Shown here: positions 49,911-58,420 of the stretch, piece by piece | Position numbering within the stretch: the first letter of the stretch is position 1 | Layout: each line of letters starts with the position of its first letter | Assembly (NCBI GenBank): GCA_965603355.1 | Contig: CBFDCQ010000003.1 | Coordinates: forward strand, 31,621-95,620 | DNA: 64,000 nt | Direction: 5' to 3' | Origin: CBFDCQ01 sp965603355 | GTDB lineage: Bacteria > Hydrogenedentota > CAZGCA01 > CBFDCQ01 | Translations under genes and position numbers: made by a program | Notes under the pieces: generated by a model | Seen by the model: the letters and a program-made list of their open reading frames with translations, nothing else | Told to the model about the DNA's origin: nothing | Databases searched by the model: none

Positions 49911-50001
49911 TGCGTGGCCGGCGAGGTCCGGGAGAAGAAGTAGCCTTTCACCAGCCCGCTGCCTGACCTGAAGCGGCACGGGCAGACAGGAATGTCCACC
50001 C
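49911..50001. repeat. Direct repeat, right copy
   Basis: Matches the 3' end of the acyltransferase gene (48388-48478) and ends in a REP-like GACAGGAATGTC. A shorter third echo (GAGCGAGGTCCGGGAAAAAGAG) is at 50064-50085. Confidence 0.8.
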
Positions 50002-50153
50002 CACTGTCTAATCTCCTCGGATATGATACCAGGAGCAAAACTGATGGGACAGACCTTCCCTCGTGAGCGAGGTCCGGGAAAAAGAGTGATTGTCTTTCCC
50101 CGCGCCCGTTTCAAAGACCTTGTCGTTCTCAAGCTGCAGTAGTTGGGGACGCC

Positions 50154-50654
50154 TTACTTGCGCTGGCCGCCCCCGCCGAGGCCTTTTGCCTGTGGTCGTG
50201 CCTGCTTGCCTTTGCCGCCCCCGCCGAGGCCTTTTGCCTGTGGTCGCGCCTGCTTGCCTTTGCCGCCGCCTTTCGCCGGTGCTCCCAGTTGCTTGCCCTT
50301 ACCGCGACCGGGTTGTTGTCTCGCGAGCTGTTTGGGCGGGAATTTCTTCATGTAGCGCGTATGGTTGCGCCAGGGTCTGTTGTTGCCAGGCCTTATGACC
50401 ACGTGTCTGTGTCCGGAGGTCAATCTAGCAGGACGCCTGTTGACGACAACCCACTGGCCGCCCCGGAAAACAGTGTATGTGCCGAGATCGCGGCACCAGT
50501 AGATCTCGACGTCCGGGTAGTAGTGGTAAACGTGTTGCACGCGGCGGCCGCGAGCCCGCGCGTGCGGTGGCGGACCCGGCCGGGGGTAGTGGTGATGTAC
50601 CGTCTCGCATCCCGTAAGAACCGCGATAAGCAGCACTGAAATCAGGTATCTCAT
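50154..50654 (-). CDS. Repeat-bearing lipoprotein of unknown function
   Basis: A 166-residue predicted lipoprotein: the signal ends in VLTGC. A Tyr/His/Pro-rich region follows (HHHYPRPGPPP), then a small beta-rich part with WCRDLGTYTVFRGGQWVV. The carboxy terminus holds 16-residue tandem repeats GKGKQARPQAKGLGGG, coded by a 48-bp DNA repeat. The basic, Gly-rich tail probably stays disordered and could bind an acidic polymer. The start at 50654 is favoured by GGAGG six bases before it. I do not know the family. Confidence 0.75.
   Translation of the reverse strand: MRYLISVLLIAVLTGCETVHHHYPRPGPPPHARARGRRVQHVYHYYPDVEIYWCRDLGTYTVFRGGQWVVVNRRPARLTSGHRHVVIRPGNNRPWRNHTRYMKKFPPKQLARQQPGRGKGKQLGAPAKGGGKGKQARPQAKGLGGGGKGKQARPQAKGLGGGGQRK
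50167..50270. repeat. 48-bp tandem repeat
   Basis: Just over two copies of a 48-bp unit containing CCGCCGAGGCCTTTTGCCTG; the second copy has one or two changes. It codes the GKGKQARPQAKG tail of the lipoprotein. Confidence 0.85.
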
Positions 50655-50782
50655 TGTCATCCTCCTTATGGACTTACGCGCTGCACCACCAAAGTCGATC
50701 CTTCAACCACACACCTAAATTATACCACCACTATATAGATCATGCAAAATGCAGGATAGGTTCCCTGCCGGCATATGTGTTA

Positions 50783-51184
50783 TCAGACGACAGCCGGCTC
50801 TTCCGATGGGGGCGGGCTGGAAGGGCGAAACAAGCGGAATACGGCCTTTGGAGCGTCCCAGAGGACCGCTTTCAGAGCCCGGAAAGGTGTTCCGAGGACC
50901 ATCCCGCCCCAGTACCAGCCGCGTCTGGGCGCTGTCAGCCAACTCTCGGCCACCCGCGCCGGATTATCGCGGAAAAGAATCAGGCTGGCGGTTCCGTAGA
51001 CCAGGCTGATGGGAGTGAGCGCCACCGCACCCACCGCGGCGCCCAAGTAGGTCGGGACCGCTACGAGCGGGCCGTGCGCCTCGGCAAGAGCCTCACGGTA
51101 CTCGCTCATTGCCGTGTCCGCGCGGGCCGTGTACGCCGTCGTTGCCAGCAACACAAAGATGGCCACACAGGTTCTTTTCCTCAT
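50783..51184 (-). CDS. Exported small membrane-associated protein, unknown
   Basis: A 133-residue protein with a signal peptide (about 1-22, ending ARADT). A hydrophobic segment near 45-68 (YLGAAVGAVALTPISLVYG) suggests membrane insertion. The end is Pro-rich. Its ATG overlaps the lpxK stop as ATGA, so it is the next gene of the lpxK unit. No family is recognised. A lipid A or envelope link is suggested only by position. Confidence 0.7.
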   Translation of the reverse strand: MRKRTCVAIFVLLATTAYTARADTAMSEYREALAEAHGPLVAVPTYLGAAVGAVALTPISLVYGTASLILFRDNPARVAESWLTAPRRGWYWGGMVLGTPFRALKAVLWDAPKAVFRLFRPSSPPPSEEPAVV

Positions 51185-52335
51185 GCTTTCTCCTCCGTGT
51201 GATCGTCGCCAACGATTCTGATCTCCACCGCTACCGCGTATATCGGGCGCCGCGTGGAGATGTTATGAGGCATTCGCGCTACATCCTTTTCCGTCGTTAC
51301 GATCGCGTCAGCATCGCAGTCGGCGGCATATTCGTCTATCGTGGCCAGATCGGCCGGCGTGTAACGATAATGGTCCGGGAACCCTTTGAACCGCACGGTG
51401 GACACGCCGAGAGAGCTCAAAGTCCGCTCGAAAAAGCCCGGATCGGCTATGCCGCAGAAGGCCACGACCTTCTTCTCCTTGAGATACGACACGGGTGTCA
51501 TCTCGCCAGTTGGAAAGGATTTAAGATGAATCGCGACGTAATTCGTCCGCGCAATGGCCGCGTGCGGCGATAGCGCTCGCAGCCTACTCTCAAGCGCCGC
51601 AAGCCCGGCATCGCTATCCCCGGCGACCCCTTCCGGCAGAATTTTAGTAAGAAGTATTCGGCTGGCGCGTCTGAGCGACGTCGGAGGTTCGCGCAGCATC
51701 CCCCGAGGCAGTAAGTGTCCGTTGCCAAACGGGTTAGTAGCGTCAATGGCGACAATGTCCTCGTCCCGATGCAGTCGCAGGTGCTGAAACGCGTCGTCGA
51801 GAACTATCGCCTCGGCGCCGAACTGTTTCACGGCAAACGCGCACGCGGCAAACCGATCCTTTGAGACGATCACGGCGGCATCGGGTACCCTTTTCGCCAG
51901 CACGTAAGGCTCATCTCCCGCCTCCTCCGCGCTAAGAAAGATCTGCCCGGAACCATCGCTCACAACCCGCACGTCTGCTGGAGGGCGAATCGCCTCCGGC
52001 AGATTCGACTGCGTGACGGCGCCCCGGACCTTTCCATACCCTCTGCTGACTATGGCGACCTTTTTGCCTTTTTGCAGCCAGGATCTGGCGTACATCTCGG
52101 CCAACGGTGTCTTGCCGGAGCCGCCGACCGTGATGTTGCCGACGCTGACGACATGGGCCGCGACACGTTTTCTCAAGCCCGGGACGCGCAAGTACAGAAA
52201 ACGCCTCAGGCTGACTGCGAGGCCATACGCCCACGAGCACAGAAGCAGAAAGAGGCGGGCCGGCGCCCAGATCGCGCCGCCCGTATCAGCTTTCTCCATC
52301 ATTTCGCGCGCATCGTGGATAACGGTGAGGTTCAT
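51181..52335 (-). CDS. lpxK: Tetraacyldisaccharide 4'-kinase
   Basis: A 384-residue membrane-associated kinase that phosphorylates the 4' position of the lipid A precursor. The Walker A region is VGNITVGGSGKTP, near residue 66, and IVLDDAFQHLRL is the usual catalytic-loop stretch. A short amino-terminal membrane helix (about 27-44) precedes it. It implies lipid A synthesis, hence an LPS-bearing outer membrane. It starts 5 bp after dprA. Confidence 0.94.
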   Translation of the reverse strand: MNLTVIHDAREMMEKADTGGAIWAPARLFLLLCSWAYGLAVSLRRFLYLRVPGLRKRVAAHVVSVGNITVGGSGKTPLAEMYARSWLQKGKKVAIVSRGYGKVRGAVTQSNLPEAIRPPADVRVVSDGSGQIFLSAEEAGDEPYVLAKRVPDAAVIVSKDRFAACAFAVKQFGAEAIVLDDAFQHLRLHRDEDIVAIDATNPFGNGHLLPRGMLREPPTSLRRASRILLTKILPEGVAGDSDAGLAALESRLRALSPHAAIARTNYVAIHLKSFPTGEMTPVSYLKEKKVVAFCGIADPGFFERTLSSLGVSTVRFKGFPDHYRYTPADLATIDEYAADCDADAIVTTEKDVARMPHNISTRRPIYAVAVEIRIVGDDHTEEKA

Positions 52336-52340
52336 GTAGG

Positions 52341-53456
52341 CTATTTTCTGACAAACACCTTGCCGGGCAACTGTCGCGCAAGACCCTTAAGCTCGAGCAT
52401 CGTGAGAGCGCTCATGGTGTCCGCCGCGGACACCGCGCAGCCATCCGCAATTCTGTCAATGTGAAGAGGTTCCTCGCTCAGCGACCCGAGTATCCTCCCC
52501 TCAACGTCTGATAACTTAATATCCGGGTGGCCGGAGGGAGTGGGTGTGGAGGCTGCCGCCATCGCCACCTCACGTTCGATCTCGAGATGCCCCTCAATTT
52601 CCTCGATTATGTCGTTGGCGGTCTCCGTCAGTTTCGCCCCGTCTTTTATGAGCGAATGAGGCCCGTTTGTTCTGAAAGAGTTGACATTTCCGGGCACCGC
52701 GAACACCTCACGCCCCTGTTCCGAGGCGTACCTGGCGGTAATGAGCGCGCCGCTGCGGCTGTCGCCCTCAACCACGACGGTCCCCAAAGTCAGGCCGCTT
52801 ATGATCCTGTTTCTTCTCGGGAAATTGCCTCCGCGCGCCGGACAACCCATCGGGAACTCCGAGATCACGCCGCCGCCGGAGATGATCTGTTCCATAAGTT
52901 TTCGGTTCCCGGAAGGATAAACGACGTCAACACCGCCGCCAAGCACGGCTATCGTCCTTCCTCCCGCGTTCAGAGCGCCTCGGTGCGCCGCGGTGTCTAT
53001 ACCCTCCGCCATACCGCTGACGACCGTTACACCCTGCTGTGCCAGCTCGCCTGCGAGACGCTCGGCAACCTCCTTGCCGTACATTGACGCCCGGCGCGTG
53101 CCGACTATGGCCACGCTGTTCTTGTCCCGTTCGAGCAGCTCCCCGCGCACATAGAGCAGGATAGGCGGTTCATAGATCTCCGCCAGTCGGACGGGGTACC
53201 GCGGGTCCTCGAGCGTGAGCACCGTCGCGTCGCACTGCTCGACGAGCTTCAACTCCTTCTCGATATCCACAACATCGCGATAGTTAGCGATTCTCTGCGC
53301 AATCTCCCCGCTCTGGCCGAGCACCTCCGCAAGCTCCCGCTCCCTCGCGGACAGAATCCTGTCCGGCGAACGGAATTTCGACAGGAGCTTTAGGAAACTG
53401 CGCGGTCCCACGCCGGGAATCAGATTCAGAGCTATCCAGTCTCGAACGTCGCCCAT
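52341..53456 (-). CDS. dprA: DNA-processing protein DprA
   Basis: A 371-residue Rossmann-fold protein that loads RecA on incoming single-stranded DNA during natural transformation. GTRRASMYGKEVAERLAGELA and SGMAEGIDTAAHRGAL, together with GGVDVVYP and PRRNRIISGL, are its signatures. A helix-hairpin-helix-like start (IPGVGPRSFLKLL) and a carboxy-terminal winged-helix part surround the core. The start at 53456 fits the family; the frame stays open to 53501. Confidence 0.94.
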   Translation of the reverse strand: MGDVRDWIALNLIPGVGPRSFLKLLSKFRSPDRILSARERELAEVLGQSGEIAQRIANYRDVVDIEKELKLVEQCDATVLTLEDPRYPVRLAEIYEPPILLYVRGELLERDKNSVAIVGTRRASMYGKEVAERLAGELAQQGVTVVSGMAEGIDTAAHRGALNAGGRTIAVLGGGVDVVYPSGNRKLMEQIISGGGVISEFPMGCPARGGNFPRRNRIISGLTLGTVVVEGDSRSGALITARYASEQGREVFAVPGNVNSFRTNGPHSLIKDGAKLTETANDIIEEIEGHLEIEREVAMAAASTPTPSGHPDIKLSDVEGRILGSLSEEPLHIDRIADGCAVSAADTMSALTMLELKGLARQLPGKVFVRK

Positions 53457-53506
53457 TTGCCTACCCGTCCCGCCAGGACCAGCTTTTCCGCCCCGCATCA
53501 CCCCAT

Positions 53507-53535
53507 AAAATACACCCCTCGCGCACCGTTGTCAA
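53507..53535 (-). promoter_or_regulatory. Sigma-70 promoter of dprA-lpxK
   Basis: TTGACA (53530-53535), 17-bp spacer, TATTTT (53507-53512) on the minus strand, about 50 bp before dprA. Confidence 0.65.
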
Positions 53536-53600
53536 CTCTGCGTGTGCGCTGCTGCAGCGCGGGGATCTTGCCTGGGCAGGCCAAGGCAGTTTCTAACAGT

Positions 53601-53630
53601 TTGACGGCGTCGGCAACATTGGTTTAGAAT
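53601..53630 (+). promoter_or_regulatory. Sigma-70 promoter of the mtfA-like gene
   Basis: TTGACG (53601-53606), 18-bp spacer, TAGAAT (53625-53630), about 95 bp before the ATG. Confidence 0.65.
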
Positions 53631-53724
53631 CAGTAGTGAGAGTGTCGATTATCGAAATGTGGTAAAGGGGCGCCGGACGCTCATTCAGTCCTGTCGTTAG
53701 CCCGCTAACGGGGAATCTCATAAG

Positions 53725-54555
53725 ATGGGGCGTTTTATTCTTATAGTTGCGGTCGCTTGTGTAATCCTGGCGTGGTTCCTGCGGGCACGCAGGCGCCAGG
53801 CCCGGCGTGAAAGGCTGTTTTCGAGCCCGTTTCCCGACGATTGGGTCCGCATCCTCGAACAGAACGTGCCGCTGTATCAGTTACTGTCCGAACCGTTACG
53901 GCGTGAGCTGCACGGCCACATCAACGTGTTCCTGGGTGAGAAGAACTTGGAGGGTTGCGGGGGGTTGAAGGTCACGGACGAGATTCGTGTGACCATCGCG
54001 GCCCAGGCATGTATCCTTCTGCTCAACCGCAAGACGAAATGCTACCCACGGCTCGTCTCAATCCTGGTCTACCCGAGCGCGTACGTTGCAAATAAAGTCA
54101 GGCAAGGGGTCTCTACCGAGGTTGTCGGTCAGCAAGCCCGTCTAGGCGAGTCATGGCAGCACGGCACCGTTGTCCTGTCCTGGGACGACGTAATACGCGG
54201 CGCCCGAGACATCAAAGACGGACATAACGTTGTATTGCACGAGTTCGCCCATCAGCTCGATCAGGAGGACGGTTCCGCCGACGGCACCCCAATTCTCGAA
54301 CAGCGATCGAGCTACATCGTCTGGGCGCGCGTGTTGAGCCAGGATTACGAGGAGCTCCGCAAAAAGGCGCGGCGCGGGCGCAGGACCGTAATCGGTCATT
54401 ACGGAGCAACAAATGAGGCGGAGTTCTTCGCGGTTCTGACCGAGACGTTCTTCGAAAAACCCAGACAACTGCAGACAAAGCACCCGGAACTTTACGAGGA
54501 AATCAAGGACTTCTACAAGGTCGATCCGCTCGCGTGGCGCGAGGAGAACGGTTGA
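53725..54555 (+). CDS. MtfA-like zinc metallopeptidase (M90)
   Basis: A 276-residue protein with an amino-terminal membrane helix (3-18) and a zincin domain with the motif VVLHEFAHQLDQEDG, in which HEFAH binds zinc. A second acidic patch near NEAEFFAVLTETFFE supplies the distal glutamate. In E. coli MtfA binds the regulator Mlc and controls glucose PTS genes; here a general peptidase role is safer. The first part differs from MtfA by having the membrane anchor. Confidence 0.9.
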   Translation: MGRFILIVAVACVILAWFLRARRRQARRERLFSSPFPDDWVRILEQNVPLYQLLSEPLRRELHGHINVFLGEKNLEGCGGLKVTDEIRVTIAAQACILLLNRKTKCYPRLVSILVYPSAYVANKVRQGVSTEVVGQQARLGESWQHGTVVLSWDDVIRGARDIKDGHNVVLHEFAHQLDQEDGSADGTPILEQRSSYIVWARVLSQDYEELRKKARRGRRTVIGHYGATNEAEFFAVLTETFFEKPRQLQTKHPELYEEIKDFYKVDPLAWREENG

Positions 54556-54606
54556 GGAGCGCAGACTGACTGTGAGCTGCGCCCGCTAATTATAAGGAGG
54601 AGAGCG

Positions 54607-54951
54607 ATGAATGAGATGATTGGTTTCTGCGGTCTGGCGTGCCACGAGTGCGGAGCCTTCCTGGCCACAATAAGTGACGATTACGTGAAAAGGAAGGAAG
54701 TGGCGGAACTCTGGTCTAAAGAGTACAGTGTGGATCTCAAACCGGAAGACATCATCTGCGACGGTTGCCTGAGTGAGAGCGAGGATTTGTTCAGGCACTG
54801 CAAAGTCTGCGAAATAAGGAACTGCGGCAAGGAAAAGGCCGTGGAGAACTGCGCACATTGCAGCGACTATGCGTGTACCACGCTCGAGAAATTCCTCAAG
54901 ATGGTGCCGGATGCCCGGACGCGACTGGATGCGATACGCGGCGGAAACTGA
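54607..54951 (+). CDS. Cysteine-rich DUF3795 protein
   Basis: A 114-residue protein with about ten cysteines. The pairs CGLACHECGAF, CDGCLS, HCKVCEIRNCG and NCAHCSDYAC give the DUF3795 pattern, a probable zinc- or iron-sulfur-binding module. Its function is unknown. A good AAGGAGGAG ribosome site precedes the ATG. Confidence 0.85.
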   Translation: MNEMIGFCGLACHECGAFLATISDDYVKRKEVAELWSKEYSVDLKPEDIICDGCLSESEDLFRHCKVCEIRNCGKEKAVENCAHCSDYACTTLEKFLKMVPDARTRLDAIRGGN

Positions 54952-54997
54952 GCTGCCGTAGCATAGGCAGTCCAGCCTGTGTTACTTGGGTTTAAGA

Positions 54998-55027
54998 TTG
55001 ACCGGAACGAAGCGGAAATGATATTGT
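54998..55027 (+). promoter_or_regulatory. Putative promoter of the lipoprotein triplet
   Basis: TTGACC (54998-55003), 18-bp spacer, TATTGT (55022-55027), about 155 bp before the first lipoprotein. The leader is long. Confidence 0.4.
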
Positions 55028-55183
55028 CTCACATGTTCAGCATCATGTTGGCTATATGAACTGTATGTTGAGAGCAAACGGGGCTGACGCGCCGGGATGG
55101 CCCGGGTACGACGAGTAGGTTGCCGCTTGCGGGACGGCAGTGCCGAGGTTAACCGGCGGAGAACTTGAGGCAAGGAGGAGATG

Positions 55184-55498
55184 ATGAAAGTATTGGTGGT
55201 TGCAGCAGTGGCTCTTGTGCTGTGCGCGTCGTGCGCTACATCGAGTCCGGAAAGGCCCTACCTGGGCGAATGGCGCGGCATGTACGACGGCGGAAGCTAC
55301 TCAGTGCAGTTCGAGAAGGACAGCAAGTTTGTCTTCAAGCAGGGGGACGGGGACGTTTTCCCCGGAACCTGGACTGTCGGTAACGGATATATCACCATGG
55401 ACGTCGACGATGATACTCTCCGAGGCACTCTTACTTTCCAGGGTGACCTCGTGGTGTCTGACGGTCCCACCTCCGTTATCTTTACGAAGGTCGAATGA
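55184..55498 (+). CDS. Small lipoprotein, first of a tandem triplet
   Basis: A 104-residue probable lipoprotein. The signal ends LCASC, a lipobox-like form with Cys at -3. The mature part is a small beta-rich domain that starts SSPERPYLGEWRG and looks like a lipocalin-like or DUF-type barrel. AGGAGG lies five bases before the chosen ATG; another ATG is at 55181. It is the most diverged of the three copies. Confidence 0.75.
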   Translation: MKVLVVAAVALVLCASCATSSPERPYLGEWRGMYDGGSYSVQFEKDSKFVFKQGDGDVFPGTWTVGNGYITMDVDDDTLRGTLTFQGDLVVSDGPTSVIFTKVE

Positions 55499-55570
55499 TC
55501 GTCCCGGCCGTTCTTGTTGTATAAGGGACCGGTAAGACAGTCCGCCGAACGACGAAAGGAGGTTTACAGA

Positions 55571-55900
55571 GTGAGAGCATTGAAAAGGATTTGGATAGTC
55601 CCTGTGGTTCTTGTGCTGTGCGCCTCGTGCGCTACGTTGAGTCCGGAACGGCGCTATCTGGGCGAATGGAGCGGCACGCATGAAGGCGAGACCTACACGG
55701 CACTGTTCGACGAGAACAACAGATGCATTCTGACGGAGGAGGACGGGGGCACGGACGCGTTCGTGGGGAACTGGACCCTTGAGAACGAAGAGATCACCGT
55801 TACTGTGGGGGAGCAGACCCTGCACGGTTTTATAACAACCGATGGCGGCCTTGTGTTATCTGAGGGCTCCGAGTCGATTGTTCTCAGAAAGGTGAAGTGA
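55571..55900 (+). CDS. Small lipoprotein, second of a tandem triplet
   Basis: A 109-residue relative of its neighbours. The GTG start has GGAGG eight bases before it. The signal ends CASC, and the mature part opens TLSPERRYLGEWSGTHEGE. Its first half is almost the same as in the third copy; the second half differs, mostly at charged surface positions. Function unknown; it is probably an outer-membrane-anchored beta domain. Confidence 0.75.
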   Translation: MRALKRIWIVPVVLVLCASCATLSPERRYLGEWSGTHEGETYTALFDENNRCILTEEDGGTDAFVGNWTLENEEITVTVGEQTLHGFITTDGGLVLSEGSESIVLRKVK

Positions 55901-55972
55901 TCGTCCCGGCCGTTCTTTCTGTATAGGGGGCCGGCAAGACCGACCTCTGAAAGATGAAAGGAGGTTTACCAC

Positions 55973-56293
55973 GTGAAAGCATTGAGGATGGTTTGCATAG
56001 TCTCGTTGGCTATTGTGCTGTGCGCCTCGTGCGCTACGTTGAGTCCGGAACGGCGCTATCTGGGCGAATGGAGCGGCACGCATGAAGGCGAGACCTACAC
56101 GGCACTGTTCGAGAAGAACCACAAATGTGTTATTAGCGCAGGGGACGAAGGTATCGCGGGAGACTGGACCGTCAAGGACGAAGCGGTCACGATCGTAAGC
56201 GACGAGGTGACCCTGGACGGTTTCCTGACGTCTCAGGATGAACTCATTCTGTCTGCAGGAGGAATCGCCGTTCCCTTCAAAAAGGTGAAGTGA
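55973..56293 (+). CDS. Small lipoprotein, third of a tandem triplet
   Basis: A 106-residue lipoprotein with GTG start and AAGGAGG site. The signal ends CASC and the mature domain begins TLSPERRYLGEWSG. After about residue 55 it diverges from copy 2, with a shorter loop (SAGDEGIAGDW). It may be part of an antigenic or ligand-binding series. Confidence 0.75.
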   Translation: MKALRMVCIVSLAIVLCASCATLSPERRYLGEWSGTHEGETYTALFEKNHKCVISAGDEGIAGDWTVKDEAVTIVSDEVTLDGFLTSQDELILSAGGIAVPFKKVK

Positions 56294-56439
56294 TATTATC
56301 AACGCTTCCTGCATCGGACCGTGTATCAGCAAGGAACGTCTGCTCAAGATTCGAGAGTCGTTGCAGGCGTAGCGTCGTTGTTTCCACTCAACTCTTCGGA
56401 GTTGACATGCAAGCTCTCGCTCGGTAAGGGAGATAAGTC

Positions 56440-56964
56440 GTGGGCGAACGGATGTGCATGCCGGGAAATGAGCCCAAGCGGTCGGGCTACAACTGGAAGA
56501 TTATCATTCCAGTCGGCTGCCTTGTGCTGGTCGTGGGCACTGCCGCGTTGATAGGGACCGCCTTTTTTGGCGTAACGCGCTTCGTGAAGACGTCCGACTT
56601 CCACACGAAAGCGCTGGCGGAGGTTCAGGCCAGCGCCGAGGTAGCGGACGCTCTTGGAAGCCCTATCGAGGGCGGGGTTCCGCGTAAGGCCAGCTTCCAC
56701 TTGGAAGGTTTATCCGGGGAGGCGGACGCGGAAATCCCGATCGCCGGACCGAACGGCACGGGCATCCTACACGCCGTTGGCGTGAAGACCGGAGGTAAGT
56801 GGGAATTCACCACGCTCGAAGTTACGATCGAGAGCACCGGCATTACTATCGGTCTATTGCCCTCGGAGGCTGCACGTGCAAGTCCGGTGGGGGATAGATC
56901 GGAAGTCAGGATCGAGGGAGACCAGGAGAATGCCACATTCGCACGAGCAGCAATTGGCCAGTGA
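56440..56964 (+). CDS. Coa1-like membrane protein
   Basis: A 174-residue protein with one membrane helix (about 20-45) and a Coa1-like domain: ALGSPIEGGVPRKASF, then ADAEIPIAGPNGTGILHAVGVKTGGKWEFTTLEV. In mitochondria Coa1 helps cytochrome c oxidase assembly; bacterial relatives are of unknown role. The GTG start has AAGGGAG upstream, and two ATGs (56452, 56458) are alternatives. Its end overlaps the threonine aldolase gene by 35 bp. Confidence 0.75.
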   Translation: MGERMCMPGNEPKRSGYNWKIIIPVGCLVLVVGTAALIGTAFFGVTRFVKTSDFHTKALAEVQASAEVADALGSPIEGGVPRKASFHLEGLSGEADAEIPIAGPNGTGILHAVGVKTGGKWEFTTLEVTIESTGITIGLLPSEAARASPVGDRSEVRIEGDQENATFARAAIGQ

Positions 56965-57979
56965 TAACTATTCCGGCATATGCCCTGAAGTGTTCGAATA
57001 CATGGGGAAAGTGAACACCGGTCACGAAATCTCTTACGGCGATGACCGCTGGACCGCGGAGGTCTGCGACCTGTTCAGGGAGCTCTTTGAGGCCGACTGC
57101 GAAGTCTTCTTCGTGTTTAACGGAACCGCCGGGAACTCGCTGGCGCTGGCGTCGCTCTGCAAGTCTTACCACAGCATCATCTGCCATCGGCTCGCCCACG
57201 TCGAGACAGATGAGTGCGGCGCGCCGGAGTTCTTCTCCCACGGTGCCAAGCTGTTGGTTGCCGAGGGCGAGAATGGCAAGATTGACCCGGCCAGCCTGGA
57301 GCAGGTCGTAACAAAGCGCACCGACATTCATTATCCAAAGCCAAAAGCGGTCACCGTCACACAGGCCACGGAGTTGGGTACCGTCTACACTCGCGAGGAG
57401 CTTCTGCGTATGCGTGAGGTGTGCAAGACGCATTCGCTGAAGCTCCACATGGACGGCGCGCGGTTTGCCAACGCCGTGGCGAGCCTCGATGTTGCTCCCC
57501 GGGAGATCACCGTGGACTGTGGCGTTGACGTGCTGGTTTTTGGCGGGTCCAAGAACGGTCTGTGTATGGGTGAAGCGGTCATCTTCTTCGACAAGGAGGC
57601 CGCCGAGGAGTTCGACTACCGCTGCAAACAGGCCGGACAGTTGGCAGCCAAAATGCGGTTCGTGGCCGCGCAGTGGCTCGGCGCGTTGAAGACGGATGCG
57701 TGGCTCCGTTACGCCAAACACGCCAACGAGTGCGCCGCCGAACTCGAAAGACAGCTCAGGGCCGTTCCTGAAGTCGAGACCATGCTCCCCAGAGAAGCCA
57801 ACGCGGTGTTTGTCAATATGCCCGACGCCGTCGTTCAAGCGCTTCACGAAAAGGGATGGCATTTCTACACGTTCATAGGGCTGGGCGGAGCACGGCTCAT
57901 GTGCTCGTGGGATACGAGGGAGGAGACTATTGCCGCTTTCGTGACCGATCTGAAGGCTTCGGTCGCCGAGTGCAGTTGA
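56930..57979 (+). CDS. Low-specificity threonine aldolase family enzyme
   Basis: A 349-residue PLP enzyme of the beta-eliminating lyase group. The start SDNYSGICPEVFEYM, the substrate region HVETDECGAPEFF, the Asp in HMDGARFANAVA and the PLP lysine in FGGSKNGLCMGEAV all fit low-specificity L-threonine aldolase, which splits threonine into glycine and acetaldehyde. The start at 56930 has AGGAGA upstream. Confidence 0.9.
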   Translation: MPHSHEQQLASDNYSGICPEVFEYMGKVNTGHEISYGDDRWTAEVCDLFRELFEADCEVFFVFNGTAGNSLALASLCKSYHSIICHRLAHVETDECGAPEFFSHGAKLLVAEGENGKIDPASLEQVVTKRTDIHYPKPKAVTVTQATELGTVYTREELLRMREVCKTHSLKLHMDGARFANAVASLDVAPREITVDCGVDVLVFGGSKNGLCMGEAVIFFDKEAAEEFDYRCKQAGQLAAKMRFVAAQWLGALKTDAWLRYAKHANECAAELERQLRAVPEVETMLPREANAVFVNMPDAVVQALHEKGWHFYTFIGLGGARLMCSWDTREETIAAFVTDLKASVAECS

Positions 57980-58021
57980 AGACAGGCTCCGCAGGTCATC
58001 GGTAAGGAAGGAGGTTGTCTT

Positions 58022-58273
58022 GTGCATAGGGACGCGAACTATAAGGTGAGTCTCGGGTGCGGCACATTGATTCTGATCGCGCTGATCGTCCTCATCTTTG
58101 GCAATATGGGCGAGGACAATGCCAGTGGCGAGATCAGCGAGCTTGATGCCAGGATCCGGAGCCTGGAGTCACTCATCAAAGACCAGACTGAGAAGATCGA
58201 GAAGCTGCAAGCATCGATCGATGCCCTACCTCACGAACTGCGTCAAGCTGCAGAAGCATCGGGCCCAGATTAG
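58022..58273 (+). CDS. Small membrane protein with coiled coil
   Basis: An 83-residue protein with one membrane helix at about 11-27 (LGCGTLILIALIVLIFG) and a heptad coiled coil at about 37-70 (ELDARIRSLESLIKDQ). It starts with GTG after a strong AAGGAGG site. Similar small trimeric coiled-coil proteins occur in envelopes, but I cannot assign a role. Confidence 0.7.
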   Translation: MHRDANYKVSLGCGTLILIALIVLIFGNMGEDNASGEISELDARIRSLESLIKDQTEKIEKLQASIDALPHELRQAAEASGPD

Positions 58274-58420
58274 CGGCAGTGGGCCAGTTGAAAAAGCAAT
58301 TCGGGCAAATGGGTGTGCCGTTCCTCTGATTATACAATATGTTCTGTGATTTTGTATGGGGCAAACGCCAGCCGGTCACGTTACGGCCGCGGTGGCAACT
58401 ATAGGGAAAGGGAAGAACAC

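Larger units (their letters stand above)
55499..56293. repeat. Tandem duplication of a lipoprotein gene with its leader
   Basis: The units 55499-55900 and 55901-56293 (about 400 bp) share the leader (ATCGTCCCGGCCGTTCTT, GAAAGGAGGTTTA) and a block of about 100 identical bases from TGTGCTGTGCGCCTC to the CTGTTCGA region. The rest is more diverged. A third, older copy is at 55184-55498. Confidence 0.85.

Noticed and set aside
50167..50270. CRISPR-like array
   Set aside because: The 48-bp units are contiguous and coding, without spacers. No cas gene is seen anywhere in the window.
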